A model generated the notes under the pieces. It worked only from the letters and a program-made list of their open reading frames with translations. It searched no databases and was not told where the DNA came from. A stretch of 37,906 bases of DNA from Fibrobacter sp. UBA4375. GTDB lineage: Bacteria > Fibrobacterota > Fibrobacteria > Fibrobacterales > Fibrobacteraceae. Shown here in pieces: positions 15,563-24,292 of this stretch. The DNA is taken from contig DGRZ01000044.1 of NCBI GenBank assembly GCA_002391195.1, positions 1 to 37,906 of the forward strand, in the 5' to 3' direction. The position numbers and the translations under genes were made by a program. Positions within the stretch are counted from its first letter, which is position 1. The number at the start of each line of letters is the position of its first letter.

Positions 15563-15635
15563 TGAGCTACGAAGGGCTCGAACCTTCGACCCACGCCTTA
15601 AAAGGGCGTTGCTCTACCAACTGAGCTAGTAGCCC
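15563..15635 (-). tRNA. tRNA-Lys (anticodon UUU)
   Basis: The 73-nt cloverleaf is complete: acceptor GGGCTAC with GTAGCTC (one G-U), D arm GCTC...GAGC, anticodon stem ACGCC/GGCGT around loop CTTTTAA with anticodon TTT, T arm GAAGG-TTCGAGC-CCTTC and discriminator A. The CCA end is not encoded. It has its own promoter and terminator. Confidence 0.97.
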
Positions 15636-15645
15636 GAGCGACCCA

Positions 15646-15673
15646 AATATAGAAACTTTTGCCTTTTTGTAAA
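15646..15673 (-). promoter_or_regulatory. Promoter of tRNA-Lys
   Basis: On the minus strand, -35 TTTACA (15668-15673) and -10 TATATT (15646-15651) are separated by 16 nt, and the mature tRNA begins 11 nt after the -10. The -35 overlaps a GCCTTT-TTGT-AAAGGC hairpin (15661-15676). Confidence 0.65.
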
Positions 15674-15696
15674 GGCAAATTTTATAAATTTAGCCT

Positions 15697-16710
15697 ATGT
15701 TCAAGAAGATAAACTTCCAGCTGGCTGCGCTTGCTCTGCTTGCCGCCACGTTCGAGGCGCAGGCCTACTTTTCGCAAGGCGATGCCGGTCAGGAAGTTTT
15801 CTCCTTCATGTCCACCTTCGACAGCCCCCGAAACGCGGCCCTTGAAAAATCCGCAGCGGCAGCCCCTTCTGCCGACCCGAGCATTGCCCAACTGAACCCG
15901 GCCGCTCTCCGGATGCCCGAAGGAAAGGAACGCACCGTCGGCATGCACTGGCAGACCGGCGAATTCTCCGAAAACCAGGGTTCCCTATACTACACCCGAG
16001 ACTTCAAGCGATTCCTGTACCAGATTTCGTACAACTGGCTGGACTACGGAACTATCGAAGGCTATGACGAATACGGCAACGAGACCGGCAAGGACTACAA
16101 CCCCCTGAGCCAGCTGGTCACCGCCACGGTAGCATTTCCCATGAAGCATTTCCAGTTTGGCGCCACCCTCAAGTTCGCAAGCGACAGGCTGGCCGACGAA
16201 GAGGGTGACCGTACCGCCTTCGGGGCGGCCTTTGACTGGGGTATTTCCTGGCAATCCCAAAACAAGCTATGGGGACTGGCACTTGTGGCCAGGGACTTCG
16301 GTTGCCTTTTGCGAGACTATGTAGATGACGGCGAAGACGAATACTACCCCATGGGGCAAGTATTCGCCCTTTCCGGATTCATGCGCCCCAAGAGTCTCCC
16401 GAAGTTGACAGTCTTTGGCGAAACGAATTTTCCGCGGTATGCAGAACCCCGCCTGAATATCGGCGCCGAGTACCTGCTGGGCAAGTACTTCGCCATACGG
16501 GGCGGTTTCACCCGGACATGGCTGGACTTGAAACGGGACGCCCTGGAGCTGATTCAAGACCGGAACAGGCCCGACGAATCCAACGAGGCACGCTTCTTGA
16601 GCCTCGGCCTCGGCTACAGCATGGGCTTGTTCGCCCTGGACTACAGCTTTTCTTACCTGGCCCAAGGGCTCGGGATGGAACACCGGGCCGGCCTGCGGTT
16701 TAATTTCTAG
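15697..16710 (+). CDS. PorV/PorQ-family outer membrane beta-barrel protein
   Basis: This 337-residue protein has a signal peptide (ending near AQA, residue 23), then an N-terminal segment with SPRNAALEKSAAAA...LNPAALRMPEG, the pattern of T9SS PorV/PorQ proteins. The rest is alternating amphipathic strands ending in a terminal Phe (HRAGLRFNF), as in outer membrane barrels. Residues about 105-180 (SYNWLDYGTIEGYDEYGNETG...FQFGATLKFASDRL) resemble PorQ more than PorV. PorV/PorQ handle cargo with C-terminal sorting domains, such as the pectin enzymes at 1901-5980. No Shine-Dalgarno site is seen. A gene 11 nt downstream is probably cotranscribed. Confidence 0.72.
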   Translation: MFKKINFQLAALALLAATFEAQAYFSQGDAGQEVFSFMSTFDSPRNAALEKSAAAAPSADPSIAQLNPAALRMPEGKERTVGMHWQTGEFSENQGSLYYTRDFKRFLYQISYNWLDYGTIEGYDEYGNETGKDYNPLSQLVTATVAFPMKHFQFGATLKFASDRLADEEGDRTAFGAAFDWGISWQSQNKLWGLALVARDFGCLLRDYVDDGEDEYYPMGQVFALSGFMRPKSLPKLTVFGETNFPRYAEPRLNIGAEYLLGKYFAIRGGFTRTWLDLKRDALELIQDRNRPDESNEARFLSLGLGYSMGLFALDYSFSYLAQGLGMEHRAGLRFNF

Positions 16711-16721
16711 GGCTAAACGAT

Positions 16722-17465
16722 ATGCGGCAGTTCGACGTTTTTGTCTGGGGCTCACCTAACATTACCGAGACAAAGCCGTCATTTACCGACCCGGCCCTGG
16801 GCTGGTTCTTTACGGACAGTTTCAACGAAAGGCTGAACGAAAGCGACGCGGAATGGATCGTCTTTGCAAACAGCGCCGTAAAAATCGACAGAGAATTCCT
16901 GAACAGCCTGGCCGAAAACATCTCCGCATTTCCCATGGTAGATGCTTTCGCCCCGAGACTTCGATACGCCTCCATAGAAGACGGCGACAAGAAGTCCGCA
17001 AAATTCATCGGGGGCTTTAAGCTCCACAAGGCCAAAGGTATCGAGCCTATCGAAGAGGACGCTCCCCTGCGGTACGTGGCAAGCCCAAGGCCCGAAATCG
17101 CCGTCTTTTCTAGGCGGATCGTCCAGAGGACCGGGGCCTTCGACACAAGCCTGCCCGTGTCAGCGCAGATTCTCGACTACGCCCTGAGGATGCACCACGC
17201 CGGAGGACGCTGTTTCTCCGTTCCCTACCTGGTAGCCGGGCTGCAAGGAATCCCGATGGATTTTTCCAGCGAAAACAAAGAATGCCTCCCCCACATCGCC
17301 TACGCCCTTTCCAAGTCCCTCGGGATCAAGACGACGCGTTTCGCGCTCAATCACCCGTCGGTCATCGCGCACCTCTGGAAAAACCGCAAAGGCCTACGGG
17401 AAAAGCGGGACAAGGCCATACTCTTGAGCAAGCTTGCGCCGGAAACTTTACAGGAACTGTATTAA
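16722..17465 (+). CDS. Uncharacterised protein, possibly glycosyltransferase family 2-like
   Basis: This 247-residue soluble protein is not confidently recognised. The stretch AEWIVFANSAVKIDREFLNSL...MVDAFAPRLRY, then SRRIVQRTGAFDTSLPVSAQILDYALRMHHAGGRCFSVPY, follows the GT2 (GT-A fold) pattern in which a nucleotide-sugar region is followed by an acceptor region with F/D-D-x-D-L-R-x-x-x-G. A canonical DxD is not evident, so it may be catalytically degenerate or something else. It follows the PorQ-like gene by 11 nt. The codon usage looks like that of its neighbours. Confidence 0.6.
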   Translation: MRQFDVFVWGSPNITETKPSFTDPALGWFFTDSFNERLNESDAEWIVFANSAVKIDREFLNSLAENISAFPMVDAFAPRLRYASIEDGDKKSAKFIGGFKLHKAKGIEPIEEDAPLRYVASPRPEIAVFSRRIVQRTGAFDTSLPVSAQILDYALRMHHAGGRCFSVPYLVAGLQGIPMDFSSENKECLPHIAYALSKSLGIKTTRFALNHPSVIAHLWKNRKGLREKRDKAILLSKLAPETLQELY

Positions 17466-17476
17466 TCCGGAAAAAC

Positions 17477-17702
17477 ATCCAGCGGATGCCCCATCAAGTG
17501 GGGCATGACGATGACGGATTCGCATCCAGCGGATGCCCCACCAAGTGGGGCATGACGATGAAGGATTCGCATCTAGCGGATGCCCCACCAAGCGGGGCAT
17601 GACGATGACGGATTCGCATCCAGCGGATGCCCCAACAAGTGGGGCATGACGAAGAATCCCTATCCAGCGGATGCCCCAACAAGTGGGGCATGACGATGAA
17701 GG
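17477..17702. repeat. Tandem array of five palindromic hairpin units
   Basis: Five near-identical units have period 47, 47, 47 and 44 nt, with hairpins starting at 17486, 17533, 17580, 17627 and 17671. Each carries ATGCCCC-N7-GGGGCAT followed by GACGATGA and a GGATTCGCATCCAGCG-like linker. Loops vary (ATCAAGT, ACCAAGT, ACCAAGC, AACAAGT) while stems are kept. It sits between the convergent genes 16722-17465 and 17737-18963, so it may also serve as a bidirectional transcription barrier. It is not a CRISPR array, because the linkers are also conserved. Confidence 0.92.
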
Positions 17703-17736
17703 AAATAACGACGGGGATTTCCGCCGCAAAAAGGAT

Positions 17737-18963
17737 TTACACTTTCTTGAAAATGAGGGACGTGTTGATTCCGCCGAAGGCGAAGTTGTTGCTCATCACG
17801 TATTCCACATCCATTTCCCGACCATCACCGACGATATAGTCCAGCGGGGCGCATTCCGGATCCACGTTTTTTAAGTTCAGGTTCGGGCTGAACCAGCCCC
17901 GGTTCATCATGTGGATAGACGTCCAGGCCTCAATACCACCGCAGGCACCCAAGGTGTGCCCGATGTAGCTCTTGAGACTGCTGATGGGGGCGCTACGGCC
18001 CTTCAGGGCGTTGTAGGTGGCCCAGGTCTCGGCCCGGTCGCCATGCTTGGTGGCAGTTCCGTGACCGTTCACATAGCCGATGGCATCCGGGCTGAGTCCC
18101 GCATCTTCCAGGGCCAGTTCCAGAGCCCGCTGCATGGTTTCTTGCTTGGGCTGGGTCAGGTGGTCACCGTCGGTATTGTTACCGAAGCCCACCAATTCCG
18201 CATAAATTTTTGCACCGCGGGCACGGGCATGCTCGTATTCCTCAAGAATCAAGGTGCCGCTTCCTTCGCCAATGACCAAGCCGTCGCGGTCCCGGTCGTA
18301 GCTGGCGGGAGTGAGTTTGGGCGTATCGTTCTTGACGGAGGTTGCAAAAAGCGTATCGAAAACGGCAGATTCCGTGGGATCCAGCTCGTCGGCACCGCCT
18401 GCCACCATGGCGTCCTGTTTACCATACTTGATGACTTCGTAAGCGTTACCGATGGCAAGGCTCCCGGAAGTGCAGGCCGTGTTGGTAGTAATCATGCGGC
18501 CCGTAAGCCCGAAGGTCACGCCGATGTTCACGGCGCAGGTCTGGGGCATGGACTTGATGTAGGTGGTAGCAGTAATTTTCGAGCTGTCGTTGGTGACAAT
18601 CATGGAGAAGAAATCTACCAAGGGCATCACGGAGCCCATGGAAGATCCGTAGGCCACGCCGACACGGCCGGAATGCAAGAAATCCTGGTCTTCCAGAAGC
18701 CCGGAACATTCCAGGGCCTTCTGGGCGCCCACCGTAGCCAGCAGTGCCACACGGCCCATACCGCGTACCTTGCGGCGGGGCATTTCAGGAAACTGGTAGT
18801 TCACCGGAACCGCCAGACGGGTGTTCATCTGCACGTACTTGTCCCATTCGTCCATGCGGACCACCTTGTTCTCCAGCTTTTTCAGGCTGTCGAAAATTTC
18901 GTCCATCTCGGAACCCAAGGCCGAAATGCAGGAACCTCCCGTAACAACAACCCTACGGGTCAT
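17737..18963 (-). CDS. Beta-ketoacyl-ACP synthase (FabF-like; polyene-locus type)
   Basis: This 408-residue condensing enzyme has the full Cys-His-His set: C164 in NTACTSGS, H301 in NGHGTATKHGD and H336 in GHTLGACGG, plus Lys332. The C-terminus NNFAFGGINTSLIF is the usual KS end. It elongates acyl-ACP chains. The ketoreductase gene upstream overlaps its start by 4 nt (ATGA), so both are translated together. The context (ketoreductase, MMPL exporter, LolA-like carrier, acyltransferase) resembles aryl-polyene/flexirubin clusters rather than primary fatty acid synthesis, where fabF would lie near fabD, fabG and acpP. No acyl carrier protein is seen in the window. Confidence 0.88.
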   Translation of the reverse strand: MTRRVVVTGGSCISALGSEMDEIFDSLKKLENKVVRMDEWDKYVQMNTRLAVPVNYQFPEMPRRKVRGMGRVALLATVGAQKALECSGLLEDQDFLHSGRVGVAYGSSMGSVMPLVDFFSMIVTNDSSKITATTYIKSMPQTCAVNIGVTFGLTGRMITTNTACTSGSLAIGNAYEVIKYGKQDAMVAGGADELDPTESAVFDTLFATSVKNDTPKLTPASYDRDRDGLVIGEGSGTLILEEYEHARARGAKIYAELVGFGNNTDGDHLTQPKQETMQRALELALEDAGLSPDAIGYVNGHGTATKHGDRAETWATYNALKGRSAPISSLKSYIGHTLGACGGIEAWTSIHMMNRGWFSPNLNLKNVDPECAPLDYIVGDGREMDVEYVMSNNFAFGGINTSLIFKKV

Positions 18964-19688
18964 GCGAGACCTCCGTTTACAGAAATCACCTGACGGGTGA
19001 TGTAGGCCGCCCCTTCCGAAAGCAGGAACACTGCCGTGGCGGCAACTTCGCTGGGCTTGCCCACGCGTTTCATGGGCACGGCCTGCAAGATAATGTCCAG
19101 GGGTGCGTCCTTGATCATTTCGGTCTCGATAACGCCCGGCGCAATGCTGTTCACCGTGATGTTTCGGCTGGCAAGTTCAGTGGCCAGGGCCTTGGTAGCC
19201 CCGATGATGCCCGCCTTTGACGCACTGTAGTTCACCTGGCCACGGTTACCGATAACGCCGGAAACCGAAGAGATGGTGATGATGCGGCCAATGCGCTTGC
19301 GGCACATGGGCATCACCAGTGGTTGAACCACATTGTAAAAACCGCCTAGGTTGGTGTTCACCACCTTGTCCCAGGAATCCCCGCTCATGCCAGCAAAGGT
19401 CATGTCGGCGCAAACGCCTGCATTGAGAATCAGACCGTAATAAGTTCCGTTTTCCTCGATATCTTTGGTCAACACTTCCTTGCACTGTTCACGGTCGGAA
19501 ATGTCGAGCTGAAGCCCACGGATTTCTCCGCCGGCAGCCTGGACCCTTTGTATAAGTTCATCGACCCTGGTCTTGCCCCTGTTGTAGCCCGCAACAACGG
19601 CATAACCCGCCTGGGCAACGGCTTCTGCTATGGCAGAACCAATTCCGCCACTAGCACCGGTCACGAGAACCTGTTTCTTATCGCTCAT
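18960..19688 (-). CDS. 3-oxoacyl-ACP reductase (FabG-like SDR; polyene-locus type)
   Basis: This 242-residue short-chain dehydrogenase has the NADP-binding TGASGGIG (10-17), NAG at 89-91, Asn113, Ser140/141, Tyr154 and Lys158 (YSASK), and the FabG-like PGVIETEM segment. It should reduce 3-oxoacyl-ACP made by the overlapping ketosynthase. The ATG at 19688 has AGGAG 5 nt upstream and was preferred over a start 21 nt earlier. A consensus-like promoter lies in the 76-nt gap behind the MMPL gene, so ketoreductase and ketosynthase may be expressed as their own two-gene unit. Confidence 0.9.
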   Translation of the reverse strand: MSDKKQVLVTGASGGIGSAIAEAVAQAGYAVVAGYNRGKTRVDELIQRVQAAGGEIRGLQLDISDREQCKEVLTKDIEENGTYYGLILNAGVCADMTFAGMSGDSWDKVVNTNLGGFYNVVQPLVMPMCRKRIGRIITISSVSGVIGNRGQVNYSASKAGIIGATKALATELASRNITVNSIAPGVIETEMIKDAPLDIILQAVPMKRVGKPSEVAATAVFLLSEGAAYITRQVISVNGGLA

Positions 19689-19722
19689 GGACACTCCTAA
19701 GCATTTCAATTATTCCACGCCA

Positions 19723-19751
19723 ATTATAGAAAAAAAGAACCATGAACGCAA
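19723..19751 (-). promoter_or_regulatory. Promoter for the ketoreductase-ketosynthase pair
   Basis: On the minus strand, -10 TATAAT (19723-19728) is a perfect consensus, with TTGCGT as -35 (19746-19751) and a 17-nt spacer. The start codon lies about 35 nt downstream of the -10. Confidence 0.6.
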
Positions 19752-19764
19752 TTGCCACAGCGAC

Positions 19765-22122
19765 CTATTTACCCCTGGAACCCGCAAACGGAGACAGGAT
19801 AAAATTGAAAAGAATTCCCAAGAACACGGACAGGCCAAAAGTGGATACCGGCGAAAATCCGCTGAAAGAAAGGCTCCCGAAAGAGAGGATGGTGGTCAGG
19901 GCCGATAGCGCGATGGCAAGTACCGTCAAGGGGCTTCCCCGCCCTTCCTTGAAAAACAGGGAGTAATCGATGCCTATACCGAGGGTCAAAATAATCCCTA
20001 CCGTAGCAAAGAAATTGAAGGGAATGCCCAGGTAGCCGAACAGCGCTACCACAAGGCACGAGGCGCATACTGGAATCCGCATAATGGAAAACGCCCCGGC
20101 AAACCCGTAAATGAACAGCAGTACCGCAAACACCAGCACAAAAGCAAGCCCCACTAGGGCAAGGGCCGTCAGGGAAAGCCGCGTCAGGTTCTCGTTTATC
20201 TGGTTTACCTTGTCCATAAAGTAGATTCCGTCGCCTGCAAGGCCGGAAAGCTTTGCGGCATCTTGAACATGGAGAGGCATCACCGCACTGTAGTAGGAAT
20301 CGCCTATGCGACCAATCCAGAGGCTATTCAGGAGTTTTTCGAAGTTGGCAGGCAACTTGCTTTCGGGTTCAAGAACTTTCAGGCCTTGGCCCATCGAGGC
20401 TCGGAAAGCCGAATCGGACCGGAGTCCAAGTTCCCTGTGCATCTCCGCAACCGTCAGGGAATCCATGGCCCGGGAAAGGATTTCAAAATTTTCCTGCTGA
20501 ACGGAACGGGGCGGAACGAACCGACTTATAGCAAGGTAGTTCTGCAGCACGCCGTCGGTACGCTCCCGCTCCAGGCGTCTGCAGAAGGCATGTTCCCGCT
20601 CCAACACCTCCTGAACGGAACTCCCCTTCACCAAGAAGTAGCTGCCCGAAGAGCCGAAATCCAGAAGTTCCATGGAAAGCCTTTCCTGGGCAAGGCGCTC
20701 AGACGACATGGTATAGAGGGACTTGAGGTCCGTACCCCACTGCACACGGTAAACACCCACCGCAGCCCCCGCAGCAATTACCGCAGCCACGGCAAGCGAC
20801 GCCCACCTTTTCGTCTTGAGCCCTGCAAGGATTGTTCCGTAGCCATCCAATACTCTAGAAACGGCCCCAAGGGCGAAACCCGCAGGAGCGCGGGTCCTTG
20901 CGGCAGGCAGGGCCGCAAACAAAAGCGTAATGGTCAAGAAGGAGCTTGCAAGCCCCGCCATGGAAAAAACCGCCATCTGCCGGAGCAGCGGGAAGGGAGC
21001 GAAGGTAAGAGCCAAGTACGAAAGTTCCGTGGTCATGAATCCCAGGACAAGTCCCTTGAAAATCAGGCCACGTTCACCACCACCGTCCAGCCGTTCTTCC
21101 CGGATTTTCCAGCCTGTAAAGAAATGGATGGCGTAGTCGATGCTCACGCCGATGACGCTGGTCCCGAACACGAAGGTGAAAATATGGATAGAGCCGAAAA
21201 GCGTCCAGGAGACCGACAGGGCCGAAACGATGGCGACACCGATAGAAAAAAGCGTTAGCGCCAATGGTACGGCAGACCTGTAGGTGGAAAGGATCAGCAA
21301 CAGGAGCAACACGATGGACACACCCGAAATCACGGCCACTTCCAGCTGCGCCCGAGAAGAACTTTCGTAACTGTGGAAGGGCACTCCTGTGGTTGCCACC
21401 ACCAGGGCGGAATCCACCGCTTTCAGTTCCGAAATCTTCTGTTCAATAATCTGGAGGGCGCTACCGTCGCCACCGAAGGTGGATGCACCCGGAACAAGGC
21501 TTGCAGACCACATGACGTAAGTCCGTAGAGAATCCCGCAGCACAAGACGCTCATCCCGGAGTTCCACGTTCTTGCTCATGAAGGAGAGATTTCCCAGAAC
21601 ATCCTCGAAGGCCTGGGCCGAAAGCAAGAAGGGGTCTTCATCCAGGTTCTCGAGGCTTGCCATGGAAAAGCCTCCGTAGATTTTTTCCAGGGCGTTCTGC
21701 TTCAAGAAGGCTCCCCCACCCTGGCGAACGCGGTCCATAAACGCTTCGCCCTGCAGTGCATAGCGGTATTCCCTCGCGAAGGCGCGAGCCTCGTCCATGG
21801 AACTGTCCGACACCAGGTAGCTTACCTTTTCCAGCTGGCCATTCCCGCGCAGCGCCCGGTCGAATTCGTCTGCCGCCGCCTTCGCCTTTTCGAAATCGCT
21901 ATGGCCCACAAGCACCGTCATCTGGCCCATGGTCCTGCGGGAAAGCTCGGCGTCGGCATCACCCAGACCCGCCGACACCTGCGAAGGCGGCAAAACGGAG
22001 AAAAGGTTTGAATCGATTTTCCAGGGGCTAGCGTTCAAGCCCAGCGCGATGATGGCGACATGCAAGATTCCCCAGAGGAGAATCCCCCACTTGTTCATCC
22101 GTTTTTTTTCGGGCTTATCCAT
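19765..22122 (-). CDS. MMPL/RND-family exporter
   Basis: This 785-residue membrane protein has the duplicated MMPL/RND layout. A first transmembrane segment (about 12-30) and a large outer domain lead to a membrane block with FGTSVIGVSIDYAIHFFTGWK. A second outer domain (about 450-620) follows, then a second block with GIILTLGIGIDYSLFFKEG. The two GxxIDY motifs are characteristic of MMPL proteins. It probably moves a lipid or polyene product across or out of the inner membrane using the proton gradient. The start has CGGAG 4 nt upstream, and the gene lies 18 nt after the LolA-like gene, so they should be cotranscribed. MMPL plus LolA-like pairs are typical of aryl-polyene clusters. Confidence 0.87.
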   Translation of the reverse strand: MDKPEKKRMNKWGILLWGILHVAIIALGLNASPWKIDSNLFSVLPPSQVSAGLGDADAELSRRTMGQMTVLVGHSDFEKAKAAADEFDRALRGNGQLEKVSYLVSDSSMDEARAFAREYRYALQGEAFMDRVRQGGGAFLKQNALEKIYGGFSMASLENLDEDPFLLSAQAFEDVLGNLSFMSKNVELRDERLVLRDSLRTYVMWSASLVPGASTFGGDGSALQIIEQKISELKAVDSALVVATTGVPFHSYESSSRAQLEVAVISGVSIVLLLLLILSTYRSAVPLALTLFSIGVAIVSALSVSWTLFGSIHIFTFVFGTSVIGVSIDYAIHFFTGWKIREERLDGGGERGLIFKGLVLGFMTTELSYLALTFAPFPLLRQMAVFSMAGLASSFLTITLLFAALPAARTRAPAGFALGAVSRVLDGYGTILAGLKTKRWASLAVAAVIAAGAAVGVYRVQWGTDLKSLYTMSSERLAQERLSMELLDFGSSGSYFLVKGSSVQEVLEREHAFCRRLERERTDGVLQNYLAISRFVPPRSVQQENFEILSRAMDSLTVAEMHRELGLRSDSAFRASMGQGLKVLEPESKLPANFEKLLNSLWIGRIGDSYYSAVMPLHVQDAAKLSGLAGDGIYFMDKVNQINENLTRLSLTALALVGLAFVLVFAVLLFIYGFAGAFSIMRIPVCASCLVVALFGYLGIPFNFFATVGIILTLGIGIDYSLFFKEGRGSPLTVLAIALSALTTILSFGSLSFSGFSPVSTFGLSVFLGILFNFILSPFAGSRGK

Positions 22123-22140
22123 GAAACTCCGCAGGCTCCA

Positions 22141-22779
22141 TCAGCGCAACAGGGCGGATTCTTCGGGAGTGAGGGAGATGCCCCCTTCCACCTTGGAAAA
22201 TTCGTAGAGGATGGGATTTCCGTCGCCGTCGGAGAGGGTCACCTTCTCCAGCCACTTGTGGCCCGAGAGCACCACCGACGAAATCTGCTTCTTGATGACG
22301 CTTTCCTTGGGAACAAGGCCGATGGTCCAAAGCCCGTCCTTCCCCGTCTCGAAGAAAATCTGGAATCGTTCTTCCAGCATTTTGCGGTTGCCCGAAAAAA
22401 TCCCCTGAATGGTCTGGGAAACCTGGCCAAAGACCGCGTTGTCCTTCATGTTCATCTGGGAAACCGCCCCGGAGGCATTTTTCTGGAGCATCTTGTCGCA
22501 GGTGATGGCGGTAAGGCTCTGGAAGGGCTTTTCCATGTTCCACAAGATGCCCAGGGTATCCGCGATGACGAAACTCCCCGTGGAGACAAAGTCCCGGTTG
22601 ATTTTCTTGACGGTCCGCACCTGCCTGAAACTCCCCCGTAGGTATTTCTGCTGCTGCATGGCCGAAAGAACCTGGGCAAGTTCCTTGGAACGCTCAGCCG
22701 TCAGGGGACTTTCAAAGACATCGGCAAACGCCATGGACGACAGCGTCAAGCAGAGGAACATTGCCAAAAACAGTTTCAT
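22141..22779 (-). CDS. LolA-like outer membrane lipoprotein carrier family protein
   Basis: This 212-residue periplasmic protein has a signal peptide (MKLFLAMFLCLTLSSMAFA). Its LolA-type half-barrel sequence includes YLRGSFRQVRTVKKI...STGSFVIADTLGILWNMEKPF and, later, KWLEKVTLSDGDGNPILYEFSKV. It is shorter and more divergent than housekeeping LolA and sits directly upstream of the MMPL exporter, so it probably carries the exported lipid-like product rather than lipoproteins. An ATG start at 22779 was preferred to the in-frame TTG 9 nt earlier. A TATATT box lies about 9 nt upstream of the ATG, implying a very short leader. Confidence 0.8.
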   Translation of the reverse strand: MKLFLAMFLCLTLSSMAFADVFESPLTAERSKELAQVLSAMQQQKYLRGSFRQVRTVKKINRDFVSTGSFVIADTLGILWNMEKPFQSLTAITCDKMLQKNASGAVSQMNMKDNAVFGQVSQTIQGIFSGNRKMLEERFQIFFETGKDGLWTIGLVPKESVIKKQISSVVLSGHKWLEKVTLSDGDGNPILYEFSKVEGGISLTPEESALLR

Positions 22780-22850
22780 ATGGCTCAAATATAGCTTGTT
22801 TACCCAATTTTTTTTATCTTTCCGAATAGAAACGCTACATCATATCTGAC

Positions 22851-23687
22851 ATGACTTTTTTTCAACGCATCGCCTATATCTGGCGCACCTACGTCAAGCT
22901 GCAGACCTTCTTCTTTTTCGGGTTAGGTAGTCTTGTCCAGGCGTCAGTGGTATTTCCGACACTTTTTCTCCTTTCCGGCTTTTCGCGGAAACGCTTCAGC
23001 CGGTGGGCCCGTTACGCCATCCACATCGCGCTCAAGATTCTCATCTGGCAGCTGGTGTTGCTGAGGGGTTCCAAATTCAAGGTGGAACACCGTGAACGCC
23101 TCAAGGGACTCCACTCCAAGATCATTATCGCCAACCACCCTTCCCTACTGGACGTGGTCCTGCTGTTTTCCATCATCCCCAACGCCGACTGCATCGTGAA
23201 GGGGGCTCTCGGCAAGAACCGCTTTGTCTCCGGAATCGTGAATTCCATCTACATCCTCAATTCAGAATCCTTCGACCAGCAGATGATGGAAGTGAAACGC
23301 ACCACAGACCAAGGGAACAACCTCATCATCTTCCCCGAAGGCACACGCTCCGAACCGGGCAAGCCTTGGGACTTCAAGAAGGGGGCGGCCAGGTTCGCCA
23401 TCGGCTGCAAGCGCGACATCGTGCCCATCTACTTTGGCGGGAACGAAATTATCGGGCTTCGCAAGCACGACAAGCTGGTCAGCTACCATCCCCGGGAACA
23501 GTACCATTTCTACCTGGACGTGCTGGAAACCATTTCCGTAGAGCCCTACCTGGAAGGTCACCAGGGCGCACAGGTGGTGGCCCTCACCAAGGAGATGCAG
23601 CGCCGCCTGGAAGAACGCAGGGATTTGGACCCGGAATACCCCCAGAGGCTCCTAGACCAGCAGGCAGAACTAAAGGACAAGGCATGA
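22851..23687 (+). CDS. 1-acyl-glycerol-phosphate acyltransferase (PlsC-like)
   Basis: This 278-residue membrane-associated acyltransferase has the H96-x4-D101 motif (NHPSLLD), FPEGTRS at 161-167 and a hydrophobic N-terminal segment (about 18-42). It transfers an acyl chain to a glycerolipid or, in polyene loci, possibly the polyene acyl chain to a lipid anchor. It is divergent from the LolA/MMPL genes with a 71-nt gap and overlaps ruvA by 4 nt (ATGA), so ruvA is translated from the same message. No clear Shine-Dalgarno site is present. Confidence 0.87.
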   Translation: MTFFQRIAYIWRTYVKLQTFFFFGLGSLVQASVVFPTLFLLSGFSRKRFSRWARYAIHIALKILIWQLVLLRGSKFKVEHRERLKGLHSKIIIANHPSLLDVVLLFSIIPNADCIVKGALGKNRFVSGIVNSIYILNSESFDQQMMEVKRTTDQGNNLIIFPEGTRSEPGKPWDFKKGAARFAIGCKRDIVPIYFGGNEIIGLRKHDKLVSYHPREQYHFYLDVLETISVEPYLEGHQGAQVVALTKEMQRRLEERRDLDPEYPQRLLDQQAELKDKA

Positions 23688-24292
23688 TTGAGCAGATTCG
23701 TGGAAAGTTGATTCAGAAAAGTCCCACCTTCGCGGTGGTGGACGTAGCAGGCATCGGCTACGGGGTGAACATCTCCGCACGCACGGGCGGAATGCTGCCC
23801 GAAGAAAACGCCGAGGTGCTGCTGTACACGAACCTGGTGGTCCGTGAAGATTCCATGACCCTCTTCGGATTTGCGGACCAGGCCGAAAAGGATTTGTTCC
23901 TAATGCTTCTGGACGTGAACGGCGTAGGCCCCAAGATGGCCCAGCGGATTCTGAGCGGAGTCGCCCCCGCCGACCTATTGAACATGATTGCCAGCGACAA
24001 CAAGAGCGCCCTGGGGAAAATCAAAGGTCTGGGCAAAAAGACCACCGAACAGATGGTGCTCACCCTCAAGGATCGTGCCGCCACCATGCTCCAGGCTCTC
24101 GGGAACGTGGAAGGCTCGGGCGTCACGGGCATGGGCATGCTTACCGGCGCCAAGATGGAAGCAGTCCTTGCCCTGCATACCCTGGGAGTAAAAGACCCGG
24201 CGGCAGAAAAGGCCGTGGCCAAGGCCTACGAGAACCTGGGCGACAGCGCCGACGCGGCAGCCCTTATCCCCGAAGCCCTAAAGTACTTATAA
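23684..24292 (+). CDS. ruvA: Holliday junction branch migration protein RuvA
   Basis: This 202-residue protein is of usual RuvA length. It has the N-terminal OB fold (MIEQIRGKLIQKSPTFAVVDVAGIGYGVNIS), tandem helix-hairpin-helix motifs (LLDVNGVGPKMAQRILS and IKGLGKKTTEQMVLTLKD) and the C-terminal RuvB-contact domain (AVLALHTLGVKDPAAEKAVAKA). It binds four-way junctions and loads RuvB. The ATG at 23684 overlaps the acyltransferase stop and starts exactly at the family N-terminus. ruvB and ruvC are not in the window. Confidence 0.96.
   Translation: MIEQIRGKLIQKSPTFAVVDVAGIGYGVNISARTGGMLPEENAEVLLYTNLVVREDSMTLFGFADQAEKDLFLMLLDVNGVGPKMAQRILSGVAPADLLNMIASDNKSALGKIKGLGKKTTEQMVLTLKDRAATMLQALGNVEGSGVTGMGMLTGAKMEAVLALHTLGVKDPAAEKAVAKAYENLGDSADAAALIPEALKYL

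Noticed and set aside
17477..17702. CRISPR array
   Set aside because: The sequence between hairpins is conserved as well, so there are no unique spacers, and no cas genes are present.
17911..18993. 360-codon plus-strand frame opposite the ketosynthase
   Set aside because: It is a mirror of the conserved ketosynthase gene; its translation is Gly/His-rich with no motif.
20263..21258. 331-codon plus-strand frame opposite the MMPL exporter
   Set aside because: Antisense to an exporter with clear MMPL motifs; no start signal or domain.
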